Part shown: positions 1 through 6,159 of the stretch, piece by piece
How the letters are laid out: every line of letters starts with the position of its first letter
Position numbering within the stretch: position 1 is the first letter of the stretch
Assembly: GCA_023416455.1 (NCBI GenBank)
Contig: JAEZHQ010000037.1
Coordinates: 1-6,697, forward strand
Source: Pseudomonadota bacterium
Lineage (GTDB): Bacteria > Pseudomonadota > Alphaproteobacteria > Azospirillales > Azospirillaceae
Reading direction: 5' to 3'
DNA: 6,697 nt
Made by a program: the position numbers and the translations under genes
The notes under the pieces: model-generated
Databases searched by the model: none
What the model was told of the DNA's origin: nothing
What the model saw: only the letters and a program-made list of their open reading frames with translations

Positions 1-812
1 GCGTCCTTCTGCTGCGCGAGGAGCCGGCCCCCGAGGCGGCGGATCCGCGGACGCCGCCCCCGGCGCCGGTGGTGATGGACGACGCCCTCGTCCTGGAGGC
101 GGTGCGCGAGGCGCTGAAGGCCGACCGCATCGACATCCATCTCCAGCCCATCGTCAGCCTGCCCCAGCGCAAGCACCGCTTCTACGAGGTGTTCTCGCGC
201 GTGCGCGCCGCCGACGGGACGCTGATCATGCCCGACCGCTACCTGGACATCGCCGAGCGCGAGGGGCTGATCGCCACCATCGACAACCTGCTGCTGGTCC
301 GCTGCATCCAGCTCATCCGCGAGACCGAGCGGCGCCAGCACGCCGTCGGCTTCTTCGCCAACATCTCGGCGGCGACCCTCAGCGACGCCGACTTCATGAC
401 GCATTTCCTCCAGCTGATGGCGCAGAACCAGGCGCTGGTGCCCAAGCTGGTGTTCGAGCTGGGCCAGGCCGACCTGGGCGCCGGCGGTGCGGTGACCCTG
501 GGCATCCTGTCCCAGCTGGCGCGGCTGGGCTTCCGCTTCTCCATGGACCAGGTGGGCGACCTGGACATCGACACCGGGACCCTGCTGCGCCACGATTTCC
601 GCTACCTGAAGCTGGATTGCGCGCTGCTTCTCGACCCGGCCCAGGCGTCGCGCGTCGCCGATCTGCGCCGCGCCCTCGACGGCGCGCCCATCGACATCAT
701 CGTCGAGAAGATCGAGACCGAACGCCAGCTGCTCGACGTCCTCGACACCGGTTTCGACTTCGGCCAGGGCTACCTGTTCGGCGAGCCGCGCCTGTCGCGC
801 AAGCCGACCTGA
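1..812 (+). CDS. C-terminal part of a degenerate EAL-domain protein (TipF-like), 5' end outside the window
   Basis: The frame is open to the left edge (first full codon at 3), so the gene begins upstream. The GTG-GTG-ATG cluster at 69-77 is probably internal, following a Pro/Ala-rich linker. Counting from the GTG at 69, an EAL domain fills residues about 17-243. It keeps the ligand and substrate positions E40 (in EVF, replacing EAL), N98, E130, D160, K181, E213 and E216, plus a QGY motif near the end. Spacing matches RocR (E175, N233, E265, D295, K316). Two residues needed for catalysis in active EAL enzymes are changed: the second Asp of the DDFG motif is Q161, and the loop-6-stabilising Glu is Q133. 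The DFGTG loop itself is lost. From family knowledge I infer a c-di-GMP-binding or inactive domain rather than a phosphodiesterase. The segment QPIVSLPQRK followed by YEVFSRVR resembles alphaproteobacterial TipF-type flagellar regulators. The EAL assignment is secure; the TipF link is tentative because the N-terminus is missing. Confidence 0.88.
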   Translation, partial: VLLLREEPAPEAADPRTPPPAPVVMDDALVLEAVREALKADRIDIHLQPIVSLPQRKHRFYEVFSRVRAADGTLIMPDRYLDIAEREGLIATIDNLLLVRCIQLIRETERRQHAVGFFANISAATLSDADFMTHFLQLMAQNQALVPKLVFELGQADLGAGGAVTLGILSQLARLGFRFSMDQVGDLDIDTGTLLRHDFRYLKLDCALLLDPAQASRVADLRRALDGAPIDIIVEKIETERQLLDVLDTGFDFGQGYLFGEPRLSRKPT

Positions 813-836
813 TGCCCCTTTCCGTCTGCTTGGCCG

Positions 837-866
837 GTGTCATGATTATTTAAAAACGGCAATAAT
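837..866 (+). promoter_or_regulatory. possible promoter of the small exported-protein gene
   Basis: An AT-rich patch (about 841-869) stands out from the GC-rich surroundings. AATAAT at 861-866 matches five of six -10 consensus bases. GTGTCA at 837-842 matches four of six -35 bases with an 18-base spacer. Transcription would start near 873, leaving a leader of about 100 bases before the ATG at 972. The same patch contains a weak ATTATT/AATAAT inverted repeat (845-850, 861-866) followed by T residues, which might instead be a poor terminator for the upstream gene. This is a consensus match only. Confidence 0.35.
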
Positions 867-882
867 TTTCCACCTTCTCTTG

Positions 883-941
883 CGTCGCGGAGGCTGATAG
901 CTATCGCGGAGTCTTCCCTTGCGCGACGGATCCCTCCGTCG
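883..941 (+). promoter_or_regulatory. structured leader with two mutually exclusive hairpins
   Basis: CGTCGCG at 883-889 is complementary to CGCGACG at 922-928. CGACGGA at 924-930 is complementary to TCCGTCG at 935-941 around a four-base loop. The two pairings share bases 924-928, so they cannot coexist in one RNA. Between them lies a perfect ten-base palindrome, GATAGCTATC (896-905), which could instead be a protein-binding site. The segment lies 31 bases or more upstream of the start codon. It matches no riboswitch class that I recognise, and a regulatory role is inference. Confidence 0.3.
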
Positions 942-971
942 GCGCGGAAGGCGGAACTCCTGGAGGTGATC

Positions 972-1316
972 ATGCGCAAGTTGGCTTTCCTGTGTGCCAT
1001 CGCCGGACTGACCGTCGCCACGTCCCTGCCCGCCGCGGCCGGGGACACCTACAAGTTCAATCTCCACAACAAGTCCTCGCAGTATGTGATCAACGGCTTC
1101 CGTACCTACGAGAACGGCAAGTGGAGCAAGAACTGGATCGATTTCACCCTCAAGCCGGGTGAGAGCGCCGAGATGGACTGGGGCAGCGACGACGACGGGA
1201 CCTGCGTGGTTCCCTTCCGCGTCAGCTGGGTCGGCTACGAGGCGGAGAAGTTCTCGGTGGACTGGTGCAAGGTTTCCAACATCTACATGAAGGACGAAGG
1301 CTTCGCGTGGGATTGA
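972..1316 (+). CDS. small exported protein of unknown function, 114 aa
   Basis: The start is taken at ATG 972 because GGAGG at 962-966 sits five bases upstream; the in-frame GTG at 966 would overlap that ribosome binding site. Residues 1-23 form a typical Sec signal peptide: Arg2-Lys3, a hydrophobic core, then Leu-Pro-Ala-Ala-Ala with likely cleavage after Ala23. Cys8 is not in a lipobox. The mature part (about 91 residues) is rich in Trp, Tyr, Asn and Ser and looks like a small beta-rich domain, with WSKNW at 51-55, a PGES turn at 62-65 and two Cys (78 and 99) that could form a periplasmic disulfide. The pattern of N-x-S near the start, a W-S/W-G segment, PGES and two late Cys vaguely recalls small periplasmic proteins often misannotated as argininosuccinate lyase, but I cannot confirm this. 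It appears monocistronic, bounded by its own leader and a terminator. Codon use looks less GC-extreme than its neighbours. Function unknown. Confidence 0.85.
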   Translation: MRKLAFLCAIAGLTVATSLPAAAGDTYKFNLHNKSSQYVINGFRTYENGKWSKNWIDFTLKPGESAEMDWGSDDDGTCVVPFRVSWVGYEAEKFSVDWCKVSNIYMKDEGFAWD

Positions 1317-1346
1317 TCCCCGGCCGGGCCTTCTGAGCGCATGGGC

Positions 1347-1376
1347 AAGGCGGAGCCTTCGCGGGCTCCGCCTTTC
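1347..1376 (+). terminator. hairpin terminator of the small exported-protein gene
   Basis: AAGGCGGAGCC (1347-1357) pairs perfectly with GGCTCCGCCTT (1364-1374) around the six-base loop TTCGCG. The 11-bp stem lies 30 bases after the stop codon at 1316. The T tract is short (three T in total, two of them in the stem), as is common in GC-rich alphaproteobacteria. It separates the small gene from the thrS promoter. Confidence 0.7.
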
Positions 1377-1402
1377 GTCCGTCCGGGGGCGGGGGGCGCG
1401 CC

Positions 1403-1446
1403 AAACCGCCGCAAAGCGGCCCAAAGCACCGCGGAACCACCGGAAA
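1403..1446. other. short A-tracts phased at about 10 bp upstream of the thrS promoter
   Basis: AAA occurs at 1403-1405, 1413-1415 and 1423-1425, exactly one helical turn apart. GAA (1434-1436) and GAAA (1443-1446) continue the spacing approximately. The run ends about 17 bases before the -35 element at 1463 and is flanked by very GC-rich DNA. A perfect GCCGC-AAA-GCGGC hairpin (1408-1420) lies within it. Phased A-tracts can bend DNA, but tracts of three are weak benders, so this may be incidental. Confidence 0.3.
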
Positions 1447-1462
1447 GCCGGCCCCGCCGTGC

Positions 1463-1490
1463 TTGACAGGAGGCGTGTTCCCATTAGAAG
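1463..1490 (+). promoter_or_regulatory. sigma-70-type promoter of thrS-infC
   Basis: A perfect -35 hexamer TTGACA (1463-1468) is followed, after 16 bases, by TAGAAG (1485-1490), which matches four of six -10 positions. The predicted start near 1497 would give a leader of only about 36-50 bases before thrS. That is too short for a T-box or a long attenuator, in keeping with proteobacterial thrS genes. It lies in the gap just upstream of thrS, after the preceding terminator. Confidence 0.65.
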
Positions 1491-1532
1491 TTTCGCCACC
1501 CGGCCCGTGCCGGGCGCGCTGCAACACAGCCC

Positions 1533-3512
1533 ATGAAACACAGTCGAATGGTGACTTCGGTGACGTCCAACATCGCCATCACGCTGCCCGACGGCAGCGT
1601 GCGGGAGTTCGACCGGCCGGTGACGGGGGCGGAGATCGCCGCGTCCATCGGCCCGCGCCTTGCCAAGGATGCGCTTGCCGTCAAGATCGACGGCGAGGTG
1701 AAGGATCTCACCACCACCGTCACCACCGACGCCAGGATCGAGATCGTCACGCGCGCCCACCCCGACGCGCTCGACGTGATCCGTCACGACGCCGCCCATG
1801 TCCTGGCCGATGCCGTGCAGAAGCTCTACCCCGGAACCCAGGTGACGATCGGCCCGTCGATCGCCAACGGCTTCTATTACGACTTCGCCCGTGACGAGCC
1901 CTTCACGCCCGACGATCTGGAGAAGATCGAGGCGAAGATGCGCGAGATCGTCGCCAAGGACGTGCCCATCGTCCGCGAGGTGTGGGACCGTGACGAGGCG
2001 GTCGCCTATTTCCAGAAGCTGGGCGAGCACTACAAGGCCGAACTGATCGCGGCGATCCCGGCGGGCGAGGCGGTCAGCATCTACCGGCAGGACGACTGGC
2101 TCGACCTGTGCCGCGGCCCGCACGCGCCGTCCACCGGCAAGGTCGGGCAGGGCTTCAAGCTGACCAAGGTGGCCGGCGCCTACTGGCGCGGCGACAGCCG
2201 CAACCCCATGCTCCAGCGCATCTACGGCACCGCCTGGCGCGACGAGAAGGAGCTGCGGGCCTACCTGCACCAGCTGGAGGAGGCCGAGAAGCGCGACCAC
2301 CGCCGCCTCGGCAAGGAGCTGGACCTCTTCCATGTGCAGGAGGAGGCCGTCGGCTCGGTGTTCTGGCATCCCAAGGGCTGGACGCTGTTCCGCACGCTGG
2401 AGACCTACATCCGCACCAAGCTCCAGGCCGCCGGCTATGTGGAGGTGCGCACGCCGCAGCTGATCGACAGCTCGCTGTTCAAGGCGTCCGGCCACTGGGA
2501 CATGTATGGCGACAACATGTTCAAGGTGTCGGCCGACGACGGGGAGAAGATGCTCGGCGTCAAGCCGATGAACTGCCCCGGCCACGTCCAGATCTTCAAG
2601 CACGCCCTGCGCTCCTACCGCGACCTGCCGATCCGCATGGCGGAGTTCGGGGCCTGCCACCGCAACGAGCCGTCGGGCGCGCTCCACGGCATCCTGCGCG
2701 TGCGCGCCTTCACGCAGGACGACGCCCACATCTTCTGCACCGAGGACCAGGTGCCGACCGAGGCGGCGGAGTATTTCAAGCTCCAGCTCGGCGTGTACAA
2801 GGATCTGGGCTTCGAGCGGATCGCCGTGAAGCTGGCGCTGCGGCCCGACGTGCGCACCGGCTCCGACGCGCTGTGGGACCGCGCCGAGAACAGCCTGCGC
2901 CAGGCCCTGGACGCCGCCGGGCTGGAGTATGAGGACCTGCCGGGCGAGGGCGCCTTCTACGGCCCCAAGGTGGAGTTCCACCTGACCGACGCCATCGGGC
3001 GGACCTGGCAGTGCGGCACCCTCCAGTACGACCCCAACCTGCCGGAGCGGCTGGACGCCACCTACATCGGCGAGGACGGCGCCAAGCACCGGCCGGTCAT
3101 GCTGCACCGGGCCATCCTGGGCTCGCTGGAGCGCTTCATCGGCATGCTGATCGAGCATTACGCCGGCAAGTTCCCGATGTGGCTGGCGCCCGTGCAGGCG
3201 GTGGTGTGCACCATCACCAGCGACGCCGACGCCTACGGCCAGGAGGTCGCGGCCCTGCTCCGGCGCCGCGGCGTCCGCGCCGAACTCGACACGCGCAACG
3301 AGAAGATCAACCTGAAGGTCCGGGAGCACAGCCTCCAGAAGGTTCCCGTTCTGGTCGTGGTCGGCAAGCGCGAGGCCGAGGAGCGGACGGTGGCGTTGCG
3401 TATCCTGGGTGGCAAAGAACAGGAAGTGCTTGCCCTCGATGCGGCGCTCAATAGACTGCAGGACGAGGCGCGGTCTCCGGCCGGCGCCCCCGTCAACGAA
3501 TCACCCTTCTGA
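1533..3512 (+). CDS. thrS: threonyl-tRNA synthetase
   Basis: ThrS ligates threonine to tRNA-Thr in the cytoplasm and hydrolyses mischarged Ser-tRNA-Thr. The 659 residues are close to the E. coli length (642) and contain all expected domains. An N-terminal TGS domain (about 15-75) is followed by the editing domain with HxxxH (H85, H89) and the Cys-Arg-Gly-Pro-His motif (C193, H197). The class II catalytic core (about 255-545) follows, with zinc ligands C348 (MNCPGH), H399 (TQDDAHIF) and H525 (LHRA). These three sit at a constant offset of 14 from E. coli C334, H385 and H511. A C-terminal anticodon-binding domain covers about 545-645. Motif 2 is seen as FGACHRNEPSGALHG. No clear Shine-Dalgarno precedes ATG 1533 or the in-frame ATG 1548, so the start may be 15 bases later; both precede the TGS domain. 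It is probably transcribed from the promoter at 1463 and co-transcribed with infC, 75 bases downstream. No key residue is missing. Confidence 0.97.
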   Translation: MKHSRMVTSVTSNIAITLPDGSVREFDRPVTGAEIAASIGPRLAKDALAVKIDGEVKDLTTTVTTDARIEIVTRAHPDALDVIRHDAAHVLADAVQKLYPGTQVTIGPSIANGFYYDFARDEPFTPDDLEKIEAKMREIVAKDVPIVREVWDRDEAVAYFQKLGEHYKAELIAAIPAGEAVSIYRQDDWLDLCRGPHAPSTGKVGQGFKLTKVAGAYWRGDSRNPMLQRIYGTAWRDEKELRAYLHQLEEAEKRDHRRLGKELDLFHVQEEAVGSVFWHPKGWTLFRTLETYIRTKLQAAGYVEVRTPQLIDSSLFKASGHWDMYGDNMFKVSADDGEKMLGVKPMNCPGHVQIFKHALRSYRDLPIRMAEFGACHRNEPSGALHGILRVRAFTQDDAHIFCTEDQVPTEAAEYFKLQLGVYKDLGFERIAVKLALRPDVRTGSDALWDRAENSLRQALDAAGLEYEDLPGEGAFYGPKVEFHLTDAIGRTWQCGTLQYDPNLPERLDATYIGEDGAKHRPVMLHRAILGSLERFIGMLIEHYAGKFPMWLAPVQAVVCTITSDADAYGQEVAALLRRRGVRAELDTRNEKINLKVREHSLQKVPVLVVVGKREAEERTVALRILGGKEQEVLALDAALNRLQDEARSPAGAPVNESPF

Positions 3513-3533
3513 CCGACCGTACCCCGCGGCGGG

Positions 3534-3550
3534 CCGTTCCTATGGAGCGG
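3534..3550 (+). other. hairpin in the thrS-infC intercistronic gap
   Basis: CCGTTCC (3534-3540) and GGAGCGG (3544-3550) form a seven-base-pair stem with one G-U pair and a three-base loop. No T run follows, so it is unlikely to stop transcription. It might influence mRNA stability or access to infC, whose ribosome binding site starts 26 bases downstream. It is seen directly as a structure; its role is unknown. Confidence 0.3.
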
Positions 3551-3575
3551 TTGCGCCCGGGGGGTTTCCAACCAT

Positions 3576-3582
3576 GGAGAAG
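3576..3582 (+). promoter_or_regulatory. ribosome binding site that decides the infC start
   Basis: GGAGAAG at 3576-3582 lies five bases before ATA 3588 (eight from the GGAG core). By contrast, the GTG at 3636, the first standard start codon in the frame, has no comparable purine-rich element at a suitable distance. This spacing is the main sequence evidence for initiation at ATA. Confidence 0.65.
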
Positions 3583-3587
3583 CGTCC

Positions 3588-4124
3588 ATAGCCAGGATCC
3601 CGTCCGAAGCCGCTCCGACCCGCGATGGACCGCGGGTGAACCGGGAGATCACGGCACGTTCCATCCGTCTCGTCGGTGCCGATGGCGAGATGGTGGGCGT
3701 CGTTTCGCTGCGTGAAGCGCTGCTGGCCGCCGAGGAGGCGGGGCTCGACCTGGTGGAAATCGCCCCCCAGGCGGAACCCCCCGTCTGCAAAATCCTCGAC
3801 TATGGCAAGTACAAGTACGAGGCTCAGAAGAGGGCCGCCGAAGCGCGCAAGAAGCAGAAGATCATCGAGGTCAAGGAGATCAAGCTCCGGCCGAACATCG
3901 ATGACAACGATTACGACGTGAAGATGCGCTCCGCCCGCCGCTTCCTGGAGGAAGGCGACAAGGTCAAGGTGACCATGCGCTTCCGGGGACGCGAGATGGC
4001 GCATCAGGACATCGGCATGAACGTGCTGGTCCGTGTGCGTGACGAGCTGGAGGAGCTGGCGAAGGTCGAGCAGATGCCCAAGCTCGAAGGCCGCCAGATG
4101 GTGATGGTGCTGGCTCCGAGGTGA
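3588..4124 (+). CDS. infC: translation initiation factor IF-3 (non-standard ATA start)
   Basis: IF-3 binds the 30S subunit, prevents premature 50S joining and proofreads the start codon and initiator tRNA. From ATA 3588 the product is 178 aa, against 180 in E. coli. It begins (M)ARIPSEAAPTRDGPRVNREI, the usual short tail followed by the RVN/RIN-E-I opening of the N-domain. Starting at GTG 3636 (162 aa) would use the valine of that conserved RVN as initiator, so that GTG is almost certainly internal. The N-domain covers about 16-85 and contains the family signature at residues 68-81 (KILDYGKYKYEAQK). A charged, lysine-rich linker helix follows. The C-domain (about 92-178) has the LRPNIDDNDYDVK segment and ends in MVMVLAPR. 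Rare ATT, ATA or ATC starts are known for infC and let IF-3 repress its own translation; I infer the same here. It is the second gene after thrS and is followed by a strong inverted repeat. Product certain, start likely. Confidence 0.95.
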   Translation: MARIPSEAAPTRDGPRVNREITARSIRLVGADGEMVGVVSLREALLAAEEAGLDLVEIAPQAEPPVCKILDYGKYKYEAQKRAAEARKKQKIIEVKEIKLRPNIDDNDYDVKMRSARRFLEEGDKVKVTMRFRGREMAHQDIGMNVLVRVRDELEELAKVEQMPKLEGRQMVMVLAPR

Positions 4125-4155
4125 TGCGGACGTTGCTTGTGCGACGTTCCGCCGG

Positions 4156-4204
4156 GATGGCACAAAGGCGCCCGATGGAAGCCATCGGGCGCCTTTGTGC
4201 CATC
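4156..4204. terminator. perfect 23-bp inverted repeat ending the thrS-infC unit
   Basis: The arms 4156-4178 and 4182-4204 are exactly complementary around the three-base loop AAG. Within the stem, AAA lies before the GC core and TTT after it, which makes a plausible intrinsic terminator readable from either strand, with the GGCGCC-centred part as the core and TTTGTG as a short U tract. It starts 31 bases after the infC stop. The stem is longer than most intrinsic terminators and could also be a processing or stability element. Confidence 0.8.
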
Positions 4205-4323
4205 AAGCGCTTTGATATGGCCTCCGGGGCCGGCGGCGGGAGGGCTGAAATTAAGGGGTAGAGCGTTGCGCGGGGCCGCCGGGGGGACGACCTGTGGCGC
4301 GTTGCGCTCCCGACGAACGGTCT

Positions 4324-6159
4324 ATGATCCGGCTCCCCCTCCTTCGCCGCCTCGCCCTGTCCCTGGCGCTCGCGCTGCCGCTGCTGTCGGGGACGCCGGC
4401 CCGCGCCCTGGAGCTGTTCGGCGAGCGGTTCGGCTCCGTCGACGACGTGCTGGCCCACAACCGCGGCGAGGGGGTGCGCTTCCTCGACCGGCAGGGGCGC
4501 TTCATCGGCGCCATCGGCGAGACCCACGGCGAAGCCCTGCCGCTGGAGCGGATGCCCAAGGTCCTGCTCCAGGCGCTGATCGCCAAGGAGGACCGGCGCT
4601 TCCTGGAGCATGACGGGATCGACTACCAGGGGCTGGCCCGCGCGCTCGCCGTGGCCGTGACCTCCGGGCGCTTCAGCCAGGGCGGCAGCACGCTGACCCA
4701 GCAGACCATGAAGATCATCTTCCTCACCGACTACGACCGCTGGACGCGCAAGGCCTACGAGATCTACAGCGCGAGCGATTTCGAGGAGAAGATCGGCAAG
4801 CGCAACGTCCTCTACCTTTACCTGAACCGGGCCTATTTCGGCTTCGGCGCCTATGGCGTGGACGCCGCCGCGCGGCTTTACTTCGGCAAGCCGGCGACCG
4901 GGCTGTCGCTGAAGGAATCGGCGATCCTGGTCGGGCTGCTGCCCGCCCCGGCGCGCCTCAACCCCTTCGCCGACTCCGGGAAGGCGGAGGCCAAGGCGGC
5001 CGTCGTGCTCGACGCCATGGCCCGGGCCGGCTTCATCAGCGAACGCGCCGCGGGGCAGGCCAAGCGCCAGCGCCCCCTGCTGGCCCTGCCCAACAAGGCC
5101 GCCGTGCTGGCCACCGGCCATTTCCGGGAAACGGCGAAGGCGCGCTTCGACCGCTTCGCCGCCGACCGCTACGGCGCTCCGGGCGGCCCGGCCCGGCCGG
5201 GTCCGACCTTCACGGCGCGCACCACCCTCGACCGCGACCTCCAGGCCGTCGCCGTGCGCAGCCTGGACGCCGTGCTGAAACGCCGCGCCGCGGTCCTGGG
5301 CGACGCCCAGGTGGCGCTGGTCGCCCTGGACGGGACGGGCGACATCCTGGCCATGGTCGGCGGGCGGGACCACGCCGCGCGGCGCGACCATTTCAACCGC
5401 GCCGTCCAGGCGCGGCGCCAGCCCGGCTCCGCCTTCAAGCTGTTCGTCGTCCTGGCCGCGCTGGAGCGCGGGCTGACCCCGGATTCGGTGGTCGAGGGCT
5501 CGCGCCTGGGCTTCGCCGACGGCCGCAGCGTCCGCAACTTCGACGGCGCCTACCCAGCCCGGCTGACGCTGGCCGAAGCCTTCGCCCGCTCCACCAACAC
5601 GGCGGCGGTGCGGCTGACCCAGGGGCACGCGGCGGAGGTCGTCGCGGTGGCCCGGCGCCTGGGGATCGAATCGCCGCTGGAGGCGGATGCCGGCCTGGCC
5701 CTCGGGGTCAGCGAAACCTCCCTGCTCGAACTCACCGCCGCCTATGCGGCGGTGGCCAACGGCGGGCTGAAGCCGGAGGTCCACCTGTTCCAGCGCATCA
5801 CCGATCCGCAGGGGCGGGTGATCCACCGCCACGTCCCGCGCCCGGCGGAGCGCGTCGTCGATCCGCGCCATGCCGCCGCCCTGAAGGCGATGCTGGCCCG
5901 CGTCCTCAGCGAGGGCACCGGCCGGGCGGCGCGCCCCGCCGCCCGGGCCGGCAAGGGCGGGATCGCGGAGGCGGGCGGCAAGACCGGCACCACCAACGAC
6001 CACCGCGACGCCTGGTTTGTCGGCTTCGCCGGCGGCATGACCGTGGGGGTGTGGGTCGGCAACGACGACAGCACCCCCATGAAGGGTGTCACCGGCGGCT
6101 CGGTGCCGGCGGAGATCTGGCGCGCCTTCGTGACCGGGGCGGCCGGGATGCGACGCTGA
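4324..6159 (+). CDS. class A penicillin-binding protein (GT51 transglycosylase / transpeptidase)
   Basis: This enzyme polymerises lipid II into glycan strands and cross-links stem peptides in the periplasm. From ATG 4324 it has 611 residues. Residues 1-25 (Arg-rich, then a Leu/Ala core, ending Pro-Ala-Arg-Ala) form a membrane anchor or signal peptide. The GT51 domain (about 70-240) shows E89-D90 in EDRRFLEHDGID (catalytic Glu), GGSTLTQQ at 120-127, R142-K143, probable second Glu E154, and YLNRAYFGFGAYG. The transpeptidase domain (about 300-600) has the SxxK motif S369-AF-K372, the SxN motif S423-T-N425, and K553-T-G-T556. All nucleophile motifs are intact, so it is probably active. There is no C-terminal extension of the PBP1C kind. 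An upstream in-frame GTG (4294) has a better G-rich ribosome site (4281-4286) and would add ten residues, so the start is uncertain. No clear promoter is visible in 4205-4323, though transcription must restart after the inverted repeat. Confidence 0.94.
   Translation: MIRLPLLRRLALSLALALPLLSGTPARALELFGERFGSVDDVLAHNRGEGVRFLDRQGRFIGAIGETHGEALPLERMPKVLLQALIAKEDRRFLEHDGIDYQGLARALAVAVTSGRFSQGGSTLTQQTMKIIFLTDYDRWTRKAYEIYSASDFEEKIGKRNVLYLYLNRAYFGFGAYGVDAAARLYFGKPATGLSLKESAILVGLLPAPARLNPFADSGKAEAKAAVVLDAMARAGFISERAAGQAKRQRPLLALPNKAAVLATGHFRETAKARFDRFAADRYGAPGGPARPGPTFTARTTLDRDLQAVAVRSLDAVLKRRAAVLGDAQVALVALDGTGDILAMVGGRDHAARRDHFNRAVQARRQPGSAFKLFVVLAALERGLTPDSVVEGSRLGFADGRSVRNFDGAYPARLTLAEAFARSTNTAAVRLTQGHAAEVVAVARRLGIESPLEADAGLALGVSETSLLELTAAYAAVANGGLKPEVHLFQRITDPQGRVIHRHVPRPAERVVDPRHAAALKAMLARVLSEGTGRAARPAARAGKGGIAEAGGKTGTTNDHRDAWFVGFAGGMTVGVWVGNDDSTPMKGVTGGSVPAEIWRAFVTGAAGMRR

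Noticed and set aside
2108..2932. Plus-strand open frame of 274 codons inside thrS
   Set aside because: It is out of frame within thrS and extremely rich in Arg, Pro and Ala with no domain signature; it is a codon-position artefact of high GC.
846..3329. Minus-strand open reading frame of 827 codons opposite the small gene and thrS
   Set aside because: It lies antisense to the securely identified thrS. Its product is a low-complexity run of Leu, Val, Gly, Ala, Arg and His without recognisable motifs, as expected from a GC-rich shadow frame.
3542..3712. Plus-strand frame from ATG 3542 overlapping the start of infC
   Set aside because: It is out of frame with infC, encodes an Arg/Gly/Ser-rich peptide without motifs, and its ATG sits within the loop and stem of a hairpin.
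4212..4217. TTGATA as a -35 element for the PBP gene
   Set aside because: No acceptable -10 hexamer lies 15-19 bases downstream; the region there is GC-only (around 4233-4242).
4137..4613. Plus-strand open frame of 158 codons spanning the inverted repeat and the PBP start
   Set aside because: It reads through the terminator stem and overlaps the PBP coding sequence in another frame, with a Pro/Arg/Ala-rich product and no ribosome binding site.
3964..6003. Minus-strand open reading frame of 679 codons opposite infC and the PBP gene
   Set aside because: It is antisense to the PBP gene with intact catalytic motifs, and its translation is repetitive Gly/Ala/Arg/Gln-rich text typical of a shadow frame. 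It also runs straight through the terminator.
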